Shown piece by piece: positions 1-12,600 of a stretch of 64,000 nucleotides of DNA. The DNA lies in assembly GCA_905250125.1 (NCBI GenBank), contig CAJNOL010000223.1, positions 62,001 through 126,000 on the forward strand, given 5' to 3'. Numbering within the stretch: the first letter of the stretch is position 1; each line of letters starts with the position of its first letter. The notes beneath the pieces are model-generated. The model searched no databases. It was given only the letters and a program-made list of their open reading frames with translations, and was not told the origin of the DNA. Made by a program: the position numbers and the translations under genes. Source of the stretch: Rotaria sordida. Taxonomy: Eukaryota > Rotifera > Eurotatoria > Philodinida > Philodinidae.

Positions 1-75
1 TGTCCAATTTCATTCAACAAGTTCTCAAGAGCCTTGCCAGCATCTTTCTAGACGATTTTCAATTGGTCTCTAGCA

Positions 76-222
76 GGGTGTGGGTGTGTGGGTGTGGGTG
101 TGAGTGTGGGTGTGGGTGTGGGTGGGTATGACTCATGATTTCACCCTTATCCGCATCCCACACCCACACACCCACACCCACACCCACACCCACCCACACC
201 CACACCCACACCCACACCCACA
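76..222. repeat. Head-to-head (TGTGGG)n / (CCCACA)n array
   Basis: A G-rich array of TGTGGG units with slight variants occupies about 76-129. After roughly 25 bp of unrelated sequence, a C-rich array of CCCACA units fills about 154-222. The two halves are inverted copies able to form one hairpin. TGTGGG is, as I recall, the bdelloid rotifer telomeric hexamer. In this orientation both arrays point their chromosome-end side inwards, the arrangement expected of two joined telomeres. It could equally be a simple-sequence expansion inside a palindromic element. Confidence 0.8.
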
Positions 223-408
223 CTCTGACAACTCCAGTGGTCATCAAAATTTTGTATTTGAGGGTGTCGTACTAACATTTTTCAAAAATTTAATATTCCT
301 AGGAATTATTCTTCATTGAAAAGAAAACATTATCCGCAAAACTTGTGTAGTTCAGATTTTTTCTTTTATTCGCCTGAACATTTTGCCATTGTAGTGATAA
401 TCTTTCTG

Positions 409-462
409 GATGCGGGTGTAGATGTGAACATGACATTCTGTTCACATACATCCACACCCGCA
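409..462. repeat. Short hairpin with GGGTGT-containing arms
   Basis: Arms of about 22 bp (409-430 and 439-462) are inverted copies around an 8-bp loop. They contain GCGGGTGTAGATGTGAACA on the left and its near complement on the right. The GGGTGT core resembles the telomere-like array 190 bp upstream. Confidence 0.6.
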
Positions 463-680
463 CTTGACAAAAAAAAATATTTTCGTTTTTTTGTACATTC
501 AATGCATCAATGTCTGAAACTACCAACCTGAAAAATTTTATCTTCTAATACCATTTCTTCGAATAGTTAGCCAACACGATCTTTTAGCAAAATCATATCT
601 TTATAGAAAAAAAACTAGTAAAAATTACGCCATACAAATAATGCCCACCTGCGTTTCAACAGATCATTCAAATCTTTTTT

Positions 681-1594
681 TGGAATATACCAAAAAAAAA
701 TGATTATCAGTAACTGAAAAAAACGAGATATTTCAAAGATTGTATATCATCTATCTATTGAGGTTATATAGCCCAGCAAGGGTGAAAACCGACACACCTG
801 ATGAATTTATGACGGTTGATGTTTTGTAGTATATCTGGTATCATTTTTTTTTACATCAAGAAACTCCAAGCTCAGTTTTTGATATGTTATGTAACTTTTG
901 ATTCTATGCAAAATGATAAAAAAAAACATTGAATAAAAGTTTTTCCTCAACCCGAAAAGTAGCTAACACTGTCTATAATTCCCTGGATTCTATGGACGAA
1001 AACACTCCTGTTCATTTTCACATGTCATTCATTGACGAAAATTTTCTCGAAGAAATTGAGACGTCATCCTGAATAGAAGAGCATGGGCAATTTTCTCGAA
1101 AAACGGAAAACAAAATTTCGACCTTCTGACATCCCTGAAAGGAGATACAGGATCTTCGTAAAAACTGTTTTTCTTCTTTCGAAGGAACTATCCATGGCAT
1201 TCTATCCTGAATAAAGTCCCAGTTTCTCTGAGATGAAAATTTTCATCAATGAATGACATTTAAAAGTACACAGGATTATTTTTCTTCAGGGGATTCACTA
1301 GTTTACAGGGAGTGCTAGCTACTTTCCAGGTTGAGGAAAAAATTTTATTCCATGTTTTTTTTATCATTTTGTACAGAATCAAAAGTTGCATAACATATCA
1401 AAAACAGCTTGGAGCCTCTTGATTTCAAAAAAATGACAGCAGATATACTGCAAAAAATCAACCGTCATAAACTCATCAGTTGTGTGAGTTTCTACCCTTG
1501 TCCAGATATATAACCTCAATAAATAGAGGGTACACAATCTTTAAAATATCTTGTTTTTCTGAGTTGCTGATGTTCTATCTTTTGGTATATTCCA
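681..1594. repeat. Long imperfect palindrome, 0.9 kb
   Basis: The left part reads inwards from TGGAATATACC at 681 and the right part ends with GGTATATTCCA at 1594. Complementarity runs almost continuously to a centre near 1137. Matched blocks include TCAGTAACTGAAAAA with its counterpart near 1555, CCTCAACC near 946 with GGTTGAGG near 1329, and ATGTCATTCATTGA near 1021 with TCAATGAATGACAT near 1246. The arms have many mismatches, so it is not a recent duplication. No coding capacity is seen. Confidence 0.75.
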
Positions 1595-4500
1595 TAAAAT
1601 TCTATCTTAAAGACAGTTTCATAGACATTGAACTCAAAACCAGAAAATAATCTTTGCAAATATAAACATCTTAACGCAATTTCCTTCGAACTTATCAAAT
1701 GAGTATTTCAAAGAACGATAAATACCTATTTTGCTAAACATAATCTGAAGAATACAAAGCAGTCGGTTTTGCTAATTCAAAATTTTAAATAATAAGGTCG
1801 ATATCGATGTTAATTTCTATTGTTTCAATTAACCAACAAATGTGAATACATTATTTAAGAATACAATCTTATTTAAACCATTAGGATCAATCATAAGTTC
1901 TATACTCTATAATATGTTCCAATCTTGTATGTCTATCTTGATATAAATCAGCAAGAGTTGTGTCTCTTTTTTAAAACAAGATACACTTGAACAATTGAGA
2001 ATACATCTTTCAATAGAAATTAAAATTAACATCGAAATGATCGCGATCACCAATTCTTTACAGAGTTGGGATAAGCTTGGGAAGAAACGACCTGATGATA
2101 GGTCGCCTATTATGAGAGGATCCGAGTCGCGATATACTTCATTTTTTCCCCTTCTCCTTGAGCGCCACTTTTAGCAGTTCGAGGACGATAGTACTTTCTG
2201 CCGAAATTTTAGCTTCTTCATCCCTAAAAAATATCGACAACATTGATCACGTTGAATAGTAATGTTTTTAATTTAACTCTTCGTGACTTGGTAAGTGTCA
2301 TCGAGTCTAATTGGACTCATCGTCTTTAGAAGATGTTATAGAACTTGTTTGTTTTTTTCTTTTAACTTCCTGAGAACAGGATATTGTATGTATATGTCCG
2401 ATTTCGAACCAATTCGTGCGTACCTTTTCTGATGCTGTTATAATCTATGGTAGCATACAGAACGTCAATCTGTTATAATGCCATCTATATTCTCCGGGTG
2501 TGAGTGTAGCTGAAAAGAAAACCAACGCTCGCCCACATCCTCAACATTACCATACTCTAAACTATGATTAGACATTTTTTTAATATCGATATGAATAAAT
2601 ATATCCCATCTCAATTTCAAAAATTTCTATTGTTTTTATTTAGGTAATAAATAAACGAAATAGAATGATAAAATATTTTTTCAGTGTTCTAACAATACAA
2701 GAGTGAGATAAAGTTGGAAAAATATAGATTAAAAAGCTTAACAGCTTTGAGATAAAACAAAAGCATGATACTCACCATTTTCAATAGTTTCAAACAAATG
2801 TATTTTTGTAATAGAAACTATGATGATTCCAACGCACAAGGCTAAAAATCATGTCTATAGTATCATCGCTGCCATAGGATCCCCGAGGACTCATACACTC
2901 TGAATTTCATCGTTTGAAATCAAGATCTAACACAAAAGGTACAATCTAGATGCACAATTTGATTGTTTCTATTTTAAGGTACGGCTATAGTAAAAGCATT
3001 TCTACAATAAGCTATTCTCTTTAATACATGCCTCTATGTAAAGTTTCAAGTCAAAATTCGAAACTCAGACATTCTACTAAGAAAAAAAATACAATATCTC
3101 GGTAGTAATAAACTAAAGACCTAGCTAGGCACAGTTTACATCTTACACTTTTTTGTAAAAATAATCGAACCATATAAAAATGTAAGATGTAAAATATTGG
3201 ATCCTAATCAATAAAGCAACTATATACTTTTCATGATGTTGATGCAATTCGACTTATTGTCTTTTCAGATTATAGCTTTTGATTTTTCTCTACAAAACTG
3301 TTCATTTCAATCAACTATCTATACACGTATTCATATACATCATGTTAATTTATAGCAGTGGTTGAAACTATTAGACTACTGATGATTTGAAGTTTTCATC
3401 GATAACTAAAATTAAATTTTCATATCAAATCTAATAAACAATTACAATTAATGAATAATTGTTAATAGTCTAACAAATATTATGTGATTATAATGATAAT
3501 TTAATCAAAATTTATAACATAATTGATTTTTTTTCTGTTAAAAAAATCTAAACAGCTAACATCGTATGTTTATTTCCTCTCAATTTACTTAATTTCAGCA
3601 CGTTCAATTCAATGAGAAATTATGTCATTTAGAGATTTATCGATTTGAACAAATCAACACATAACTGTGATATTTCCCATATCGGCTGTATATCAAGTTT
3701 GAAATCGGCTTGTATCCTTCACATTTAACTAATAACAAAAGGCGATTGTTTCGACAAAAAAATCTTCAATTGAAAAATATCCCGAATAATCATAATGTCA
3801 CGTACATATTTTACTTCCAAATCATTAAATTATGAATTCAGTTTACATCATACTTGAAAATATGCAAAATAGATTATATTGTAATTGCTCCTCCTCTTCT
3901 CGAAAAACAAGAGAGAGAAAAAAGAAAAAAACAAAAATTATTCGATCTAATGGATGAACATTTATTTTCTTTCATGTTCAATCACTTAGGTGTGCTTCAG
4001 CACCTCAGTGTTATACATGTGCCTTATTTTATTCGAAGTAATTTAATATACACCTTCTCACTTTGATGATGTGTTGCTCATTTTTGTCAAATGATTTTCA
4101 ACAGATATTATTAAAGCTGGGAATCTAAATGAGTTTTTTTTCAAAATAATATGATACACCAGCAGTAAAAAACAAAAAGAAAAATCGATATACATAAATA
4201 AATGGAAATCAATTTACCAATCATCGTTAAGAGAATAGAGAACAACCTATATTTAATCATTTGATTGTGTGCGATATAGAGCAAGTTGTAATCCAATTAC
4301 GACTAGCGAAGAGAGAGAAAGAGAAAGAGAAAGGAAAAGTGTGTGTACGTGCTCACTCAGGCGAATTCAAATATATATATTGCTCTTATATACAATCCTC
4401 AATATCATTTTCATCGCATTCATATGGAATGTAAGTATATATAAAAGAAGATTTCCTATATAGTTCTACGTAGAGAAGTATGCTTGATGGGTAAAATAAA

Positions 4501-5242
4501 ATTCATATAAAATTCTACAGGAGATATTTCAAAGTCTGTTCACATATAATGATATTGTGAATAAATGCGTGCGATAATAAACTCTGATCGCAAACATCAT
4601 TTCACTCTCGATCAGTTAATATGTACAAGAGTAATAATTCAGACATAATTTTATTTCAATCAAGTTAGTACAAATATTTTCGGGCGAATTCGACTAATTC
4701 ACTTGAAAATTTCAGTAGAATTTTTTCATGAGACGACAACACTTTATCGCTATGACATGGGTTTACTATCTCAGGATATGGTAATTACTAAAATTTTGAC
4801 TGTATGTCATGAACTTTGGCATTAATCAAGTAGGACACATCATATTACCATTAGCTCGTGGAATGACAAAGCAAAAACTTTTTGAGCGAACCCTAATAGA
4901 AAAAAAAAATCTTTACATCTTCCCCATGTTGGCTATTTCGAGGTCAGTCGTGTTCATAGAATTTATCTTTTATCGTTCGAAAAAAAAAGTTTTTTGATTA
5001 TTATCATAATAAAATTTCAAATACTCTTGTCGTTGATCGTTAATATCATATTTGACCATCACACTCTCATCTTATCACCTCTTAATTCGATAAACATTTT
5101 AACAATTTTTTTTGTATAACTAAAATGATGGCATCTATATCTATCTATCTTAAAGTGTTACATTTGTCACTATGCATTTTATTTTGTGGTATATAAATGA
5201 AAAAAAAAACTTTTTTTTGTTTTAGCTCATTCATCAATTGCT

Positions 5243-5955
5243 ATGTTTATTAGTGAAATACCAGTTCGTTGTTATGGACAAAAATCTATTAAATGGATAC
5301 GAGATTTAAATAATCAAACAACAGTTGAAGATATAATTTTATCTGTATTACCATCATGTGATCCAAAGAATTATTCACTTTATATACGTACAGATCGTCA
5401 TCGACAAATTTTAAATAATTCATCACGTATTTATAAAATAGTTGCATCATTTAATCAACAACGTTGTGCTCGACGTTTATTTTTTGAAATACGTTCAAAA
5501 CAATCTTATAAATTTGATAAAAAAAAACATGTAAGATTTGCTGATGAAATAATTATACAAAATATTCAAGGTCGTTGTATATCAAATGAAAAAACTACAT
5601 CAAATATGATTGAAACAATATCAATACCAATTGAAAAACGTCTTGAAAAATTAAAAGAAAATTTTCAAAAGTATACTCAACAAAAACAAGAAAATTATAT
5701 GAAAGTATCATCGATTTCAAAACGGTATGAACAACATACAATTTTTGTCTATTAAATAAATAAATAATTTTTTTTTTCTTTTTCTTTAGATCAACTTTGA
5801 GTATTATTAATGAAAATATTCCTAAACATGTTTGCGTACAAACAGCTACAATTCGACAAATTTCATGTTCATCAAGTGAATCGGGTATAAGTTCAAGTTC
5901 ATCCAATGATGATTTTGTTGTACCCACAACAATAACGCTAGAAACACTTGTTTAA
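5243..5955 (+). CDS. N-terminal RASSF-like protein with RA/ubiquitin-like domain
   Basis: Two exons, 5243-5724 and 5790-5955, give 215 residues. The first 80 residues resemble the Ras-association domain of the RASSF7-10 group: a beta strand with IPVRCYGQKSIKWI, a TTVEDIILSVL helix at about 26-36, and YSLYIRTDR followed by an RIYKI strand. That family works as scaffolds at junctions and in Hippo/ASPP signalling. Residues 95-99 (KHVRF, followed by ADE) match the RVxF docking motif for protein phosphatase 1. A basic, probably helical stretch follows (about 128-150). The C terminus is serine-rich and acidic. A strong acceptor (T-run then AG at 5224-5225) lies 17 nt before the ATG, so the upstream segment is a 5' UTR exon or a trans-spliced leader. 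AATAAA occurs near 6002. The RASSF7-10 assignment is by eye. Confidence 0.75.
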
Positions 5956-7407
5956 AACTTTTCTGTTTTTCGTTTTTTTTCATTTTATATGCATTAATTA
6001 AAATAAATAATAGACATCATAATAGAAATTTTAAATTTCCTTGAAACAAAAAAAAAACCAAACCAATACTGAAAATAATTCTCAAGAATAAAGTTTTGAA
6101 AATGATAGTCATCGATTTTGATTTTATTTGTGTTCAGTATAATTGAAACTAATAGAACTAGAGTAAATCGTAATACTACATGATAAAAAAAAATTAGAAT
6201 AAATGTTACATATTCCAACAAAATGGGTTATATCAATAGAGTCCTTGTATGTTATATTATTTATACTTTTGTACACATATGCACATACACTGTTGGCCAA
6301 TATCATAAGAATAACACATTTTTTTCTTTCCTATAATATCAAACATTCAAGTGTATACTGAACGAGAAGGTCAGAAGGTTATGCACCTCCAATCTTGAGA
6401 TAAGATATGATAAAAAATCATCAGTTTTATCTCACTCTGGTGACATAGTACGATGAAAGTGTCTCAGCAGTATACAACTAGCTTGATGTAGGTTCATTTC
6501 AGATGTCATTCCTTTTGTGGACAAAACTTTTTTAGAAATATTAGAACTCACGATGGTCTCCTTAAAAAAGAACAGACAATGAAGAAAAGTTTTCATTCAC
6601 AATAGAAACGAGATCTCAATAAATTGAGATTCAGATAGTTGCATATTGCTGAGATACTTTCGTTTTACAATGTTTTCAGAGTGGGACATTTTTGAACAAG
6701 TGCTAACTCACATCCAAATGGGGGTTTGAACCGGTCATTCCTTAATGAGTTACGAGCAATGCAAAAAAAATCGTTTTTTGTGATGCTTATAATTCTTCAA
6801 GAAAAAGGCGCAGAAGACAGGACGATCTGTCATTCATTGTTTTCGGGTTCTTTTTAGAAATTTTGCTCCCATATTTCATCTATCAAATTTTGTACGAAAT
6901 TCATTAGAATAGAGAATTTCGTTACCTATTCAAATCATTATTTGAGTTCGATGCTTTTCATTGTAGAGAAACATAAAAAAATATGTTGTTCTTATACACT
7001 TAACTACACCTACTGTAGACAAGTAATAAAATGACAAATCAAACTTTACGCATTCGTTGAACTTTTAAACAAATCAATTATAATCTTTTTTTATCGTCAT
7101 CGATGAACTCCTTTTGAGGATTACTATTAAATTCTTTACATGACTATGTACATATTTAGACTTGTAGAACTTCTTTTGAGTATTGTTTTTCTTTCTATTA
7201 GATGATTACAATGATCAACACATTCCAGCTGTCACAAACAGAGAATTGAATAACAAGGAGCTTATATTATCATTATTTTTCTTCCACTTATGATGCAAAA
7301 AGAAAAAGAGCAATCTTTTTCTTTCTTGCTTATATATATTCATAATAAACGATCGTTGGTAGTAGTAATCATTCTATAGGTCTCAAAGAGTAACAAAACA
7401 AATTACC
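5956..7407. other. Intergenic, AT-rich, weak palindrome
   Basis: No exon is seen. A weak imperfect palindrome spans about 6440-6660: a block with GAAAGTGTCTCAGCAGTATACAACTAG near 6455 faces its near complement near 6640. A G-run and GGTTTGAACCGG near 6722 superficially resemble a tRNA B box but lack a matching T stem. The promoter of the EF-hand gene must lie in the last few hundred bases. Confidence 0.5.
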
Positions 7408-8175
7408 ATGGAACTTAATTCAATGGAAAATCTTATTCATTTACCAATTAATGAGAATGTTATAAAGTAAGAAAAGAAAAAGAATTTTCATATTCAGTTT
7501 TTGTTTGTGTTTTAATTATAGACGATATGGAAAATATACAAAAAAAGTAAATGGAGAACTTGTTAAAGGTATGTATAGAATATTTCTAAAATGATATTTA
7601 AAATTCATAATTATTCTTGTTATATCATCAATCAAGTTATTTATGATTGGTTTGAACGTGAAAATGGTAATCAATATAAATTAGATCTAACAAAACAACA
7701 ATATGATCAAATGAAAACAATTGTTTCTCCTATAGGTTAATTAATTAATTAATTAATTTATCTTAATAATAAAACAAAAAATTATTTTTCTAAATAATTA
7801 GATGCTTATGGAAAACCATTACCATTTGATCAATTTTGCGATATTCTTATTCCAGTTATAACTGCTAATGAAAATGAACATCATAATGATTATTCTATAT
7901 GGTTAGCATTTCGTTCGTTTGATAAAAATAATGATCAATATATACAAGCTGAGGAACTTGAATCATTAATACATATTATTGGTAAAAGTGTTAGTCGAGA
8001 ACAAATACGAAATTTTATTAATAAAGTTGATTGGGATCATAATGGTCAATTAGATTATAATGAATTTTATCAATTTATTATACGTGGTTATGCACGAGAA
8101 TTACTTATGATGAATATAACAAAAGATATTGTTTATACAAATGATAATATAGATATATTAACAAACACTAATTAA
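7408..8175 (+). CDS. EF-hand calcium-binding protein
   Basis: Four exons (7408-7466, 7522-7568, 7637-7735, 7802-8175) encode 192 residues. Two adjacent EF-hands lie in the last exon. Loop 1 is residues 109-120 (DKNNDQYIQAEE), with Gln instead of the usual Gly at loop position 6. Loop 2 is residues 145-156 (DWDHNGQLDYNE) and is canonical. The N-terminal 100 residues lack obvious EF-hands but include a YDWFERENGN segment. The protein probably senses or buffers calcium in the cytosol; I cannot place it in a named subfamily. The start follows an AG acceptor (7378-7379) by 28 nt. A polyadenylation signal AATAAA lies at 8204-8209. Calmodulin proper is excluded because it has four EF-hands and 149 residues. 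Confidence 0.85.
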
Positions 8176-9613
8176 TTTTTTTATATAAAATATAAATTGC
8201 TTTAATAAAAGTCTTACATGTCAGTCAGTTTAACTATATAATTCAAACAAAATGTAATGAAAAAACCTATAGTAAATATTTTCTTTTAATATTATATAAT
8301 AGACATGTAGGCAATATATATTGTATTGACACTAGAGAGAAAGAAGCTGTTAGTACAATCCCTGTAGAATTAAAATATGAAGCATGATGTAGTTGCTGTT
8401 GTTAATTACAGGACGATTGTTCTGTTCTATCTATCTTGGGATACATTACTTCGCCATACTTTTAATTACTCCTCCAGAAATGTAATAAGAAACTATAGTC
8501 TGTTTAAAAAGTCCGTGCGTGTGACTGTTTTTTGAATNNNNNNNNNNNNNNNNNNNNNNNNNNNNNNNNNNNNNNNNNNNNNNNNNNNNNNNNNNNNNNN
8601 NNNNNNNNNNNNNNNNNNNNNNNNNNNNNNNNNNNNNGTATACAGCTTGATTACGTTATTTTTGATAGTTTTGTTCAGTTTACGATCAATTACTATATTA
8701 AACCATGTATTTTTTTTATTTGATTTATTTTGTGCGTTGCATGGAAATTTGATAAATTTCGAAGAGCAGCCAAAAAAAATAATATTGTTTTTTGCCTAGA
8801 AATTTTGAAATCATTTCAAGATTAATTTTTTTTCATAACTAATATCAACTGAAGTACTGGAAATTTTTATTTATGTATAGAAGAATAGATCGTTTACTTT
8901 TCTATCGAACTATATATGTAATTCCTTATCCTTACTACAAATTTGTTCATTTTCTGATAAATCTTTTCGTAAACTTTTTTTCATAGGCTATTCTCTGTTT
9001 TCCCCAAGGAAATTTTAGTTACTTCGATATGTGAATTTTTTTCTTTAATGCATGACTGGATAGAGTGTTGATTTCTATAGTTTTGATTGAATGTTTATCA
9101 GATCGTACAGGTAAAATTTTGTGAAAACTAAAATAAACTTGGTTTTTGTATAGATATAAAAATGGTCCAAATTTTAACAATAAAATTCAATTTTCTCTTT
9201 TATTTCAAATCTATTTTGTTTCATACTTTCTATACATTCTAGTTTGATGAATCTCTTTCATCTACAGCATTTTCATGATTAACGAGTTCCAGTTTCAATC
9301 AAACTATGAGTATGCAAGAATTCCATTTTATCGTTCTCAGAATTGATCAAAATTTCCAACAAGATGCAAAATAAATTAAATACAATCTATATGATTCGAT
9401 AGAACAAATAATTAATACTCTATCTCATTTAACTGTTATGATAAATACTTTCTTTGTATAATGAATCTTATTATTATTATTATTATTATTTCTTTTCATG
9501 GAAAATCTGGTCTCATATTTCTTAATCAAGATATATCTATATTTTCTTTCATACACATCAAACAATCTATTTAAAATAAACATCTGATTATTATAATTAA
9601 TTCTATATACATT
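8176..9613. other. Intergenic region with assembly gap
   Basis: Convergent region between the EF-hand gene (+) and the innexin (-). It contains the N-gap and a (TTA)n microsatellite at about 9470-9490. No coding exon is supported. Confidence 0.6.
8538..8637. other. Assembly gap of exactly 100 N
   Basis: One hundred consecutive N, a conventional filler for a scaffold gap of unknown size. True distance and content are unknown, so synteny across it depends on scaffolding. Confidence 0.98.
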
Positions 9614-12600
9614 TTAAAGATTTGTACTAGTTTTTGAATAATCAAATATTGATCCTTCACCACCATCTTGTCTATTATATAATCCTCGATTTCCTGTTGC
9701 TGTTAATGAAACAGTTGCACCCAAATTTATTGTTGTATTATCAATTAATGTTGCTTTATCAGCACGTTGAAAATTTTTCCATAAATTTGTTAAAATAGTT
9801 GATGTTACATCATCACCAACATTTGCATATATAAGACGAAAAATAAAAAATCCATCATGTTGTAAATAATCATAAACAAATACATGCATACCAGCACGTA
9901 CAGTTGTTAGACTTTGTTGAACTTGAATACGTTGAATAAAAAATGAATAACGAAGACGTGGTAATAATAAAAATATTAACCAAGATAAAAAATCATATAT
10001 TGTTATAATAAGAACAAAATTCATCCAAATATATAAAAGAGTAAAGATTTGTTCATTGTATACATTTATAGTTAAAACACCTAATATGAACAAAAACAAA
10101 ATATTTGTTTCAATATCAAATTAAGGAATTGATTGATTACAAGTAAAGCTTAAGACTTTAAGGACTCAATATTTAACAATATTCCTCTTTTAGCCATTTC
10201 TGGTTTTCGGAGACAGTGCAATGGATTAGCATGAGTTTTTGGGCAAATTCTGATTTGCCATAGAGCTATATCGGGCTCGCTTACGGGTCCCATTTAACTT
10301 TGTTCAATCGGAGTGAAATTTAGACCATATATACTTGGAAGTATTCTCTATAGGTGAAATCGGTCGTTTTCACTTTTGACCTCACTATCCGAATTTATAG
10401 AGCCTTGAACTCCAGCATCCTGGTCTTCGATCCGAACCTTTACATATTTCTCGCATAAAAAAGATAAAGCCAAATTTTTGAAAAGGTTTAAAATCAACTC
10501 TGAGCTATAATCTAAAATACTTAAAAAAAACATTTTCATCCTGATCAGAGGTCATAAGCGAACCCGCTATAATCCTATGTAAAACCAAGCTTTTCCCAAA
10601 AAAAAACGCGGAAACCTTGTTTAAAATTTTTTCCTTCAATGTATGTCATCTTAGTTTAGGTTCTCTACCTATAACAAAAATTTCATGCGGATCGATTGTA
10701 TCCTTAATGACACTATTCAATTTTAATGGAAACTTTCGTCAAGTTGCGTAAACTAAGTAAATTTAATCGAATCAAGAAATATGTCAATAAGTACGAGCTT
10801 TAGATTTTCACTAGTATATTTTATTATGCTCTATGTAGAGCCCGTCGAATTGGTTTCGAGCCCGGCTCTAGGTGCGGATCCAACAAGCTCTGATTCAATG
10901 TCTATATTACATAGCGAAAGTTTCCTACATATTTGTGGAGATACAACTTACTTAATTCCATGTAATAAAATTGCTGATTAATTCAGAACCAGCATCTGAA
11001 ATGAAAGTAGAGACTTTCTACAGACTGTAGCAAGCCACTCAAACTCTATTTGATAAAAATATCTTTGTAATTCAGAATCTGTGTTCCGAATAAAACTAGG
11101 ATGATTTGCTACAGTGAAGCAGATTCAACCGTATAAACATATGATCTATTTCGACTCATTCGCTTTCACTTGAAATACTACATAGGAAAAATGTTGTTCT
11201 ACAAAATGAGCAAAAAGTCGAAATTTTAGAAAAACATCACTCTTTTTTTTTCATCGAATAGGAAAATCACTCAGAAGAAACTTTTTCATTAGTTTTATAT
11301 TTTCGATAAATGACCTTTCTTTCCAACAACGTCATTTTTCTTCAACATGTACATAGACAAAGAAATTTTCAATAATATTATTCTACGCGAAAAAGGAAAA
11401 GTGTCCATCATACAGTATTTCGGATGAATAGACATGGAAAGAGAAACTAGGCAGAACACTTCAAGGTCTACAAAATGGGTTGTTCGTTGTCGGTTTTTTT
11501 CTTTACTTTGATTCTCCGCAAATTTCCTTTTCCTTAGTACATCCTTCTATAAAATACGATTTTTCCACATTATAAGCCTAATAAATCAGAAAGCTTGAGG
11601 TTGCTATGGGTGTGAAACACTTAGATACCAATAACGCATGAAAAAAGTGTTCAAGGCGATCAATGGAAACAAAATTTATTAGCTAAATGCAGCTAAAATT
11701 TCAATCGTACCAAAAAGTTGCAATTCATTCATATAACAGTGGCTCATAATAAACTGGTCAAAATGTTTTCCTCTTTTCCCAAAGCATTGAAGACTTCATT
11801 TTAAGCTCATTCAATTGGAAATATCCTACTCTACAAAACTACTGTTTTTGTTTTTCAAATAACGTTTTTTTTTGTCGGCGTCAAAATTTAAAAGATGAAC
11901 ATCTACTCAATCGTCTAACTGCACCAGTCAATATTTTATAAAGATTTCGCTGAAATTTCAAATACGCCACAAAGTTCTCTAAAAAATTCTATATCTTTTG
12001 ATATATGTTTCAGGATTTTAAAAGAAATATATAATTTTTGAAGTGTCATAGACCATGTTTCACGTTGGAAAACATGGTTTTTCAGAATGCGTCTCAATAT
12101 ACCACTTGATCTTGGTTCACAATTTTTTTATTCTAAACAACAGGAGTAGAAACCTTGAAAAGATCGTGGAAGTAAAGAGCACAAAATTCTCTATCCCTTG
12201 ATGTCAAATATTTTACTTTTAGCATCGATCCTGATAAGCAAAGGTTTACAGAAATTGAAAAGAGGAAAACATTTGGATCCATTTATTATGGGCCAACCAT
12301 TGTATAAAACTGGAGAAATATCCTATAGAGTTTTACACCAACAACTAAAATTCAATAAATGATGTTGATAAAATTTTATTTCAAACATTTACAAAACTGA
12401 TATAGAGTTTTTCGAGGAAGGAAAAACCTAATGTATTTGGTATATATTTTGTTGCGAAGGTTTATCCTACTCCTCTTGTATTGCAGCTGGTAACATGAAA
12501 GGTCAAGGAAAAAATTCTTGTATTTCTACAGTCATTAACAGAACGATAAATACTCCATTGAGTATAACAAGAAAGAAATGTACCACTAAGTGGTTGTTAC

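Larger units (their letters stand above)
1..5225. other. Gene-free left flank
   Basis: No coding exon can be supported here on either strand; open frames are short and low-complexity. The stretch holds the telomere-like inverted repeat (76-222), a small related hairpin (409-462), a 0.9-kb imperfect palindrome (681-1594) and a fragment of a dispersed repeat (about 2980-3105) also seen near 18.4-18.95 kb. A somewhat GC-richer patch lies at about 2040-2170; I do not recognise it. Confidence 0.6.

Noticed and set aside
59-319. Open frames encoding Val/Trp or His/Pro/Thr repeats over the telomere-like array
   Set aside because: They are translations of a hexamer repeat and carry no independent coding signal.
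6715-6740. GGTTTGAACCGG resembling a tRNA B box
   Set aside because: No complementary T stem, A box or acceptor stem could be drawn around it on either strand.
8532-8723. 63-codon frame spanning the N-gap
   Set aside because: Most of it is N; it is only an artefact of translating the gap.
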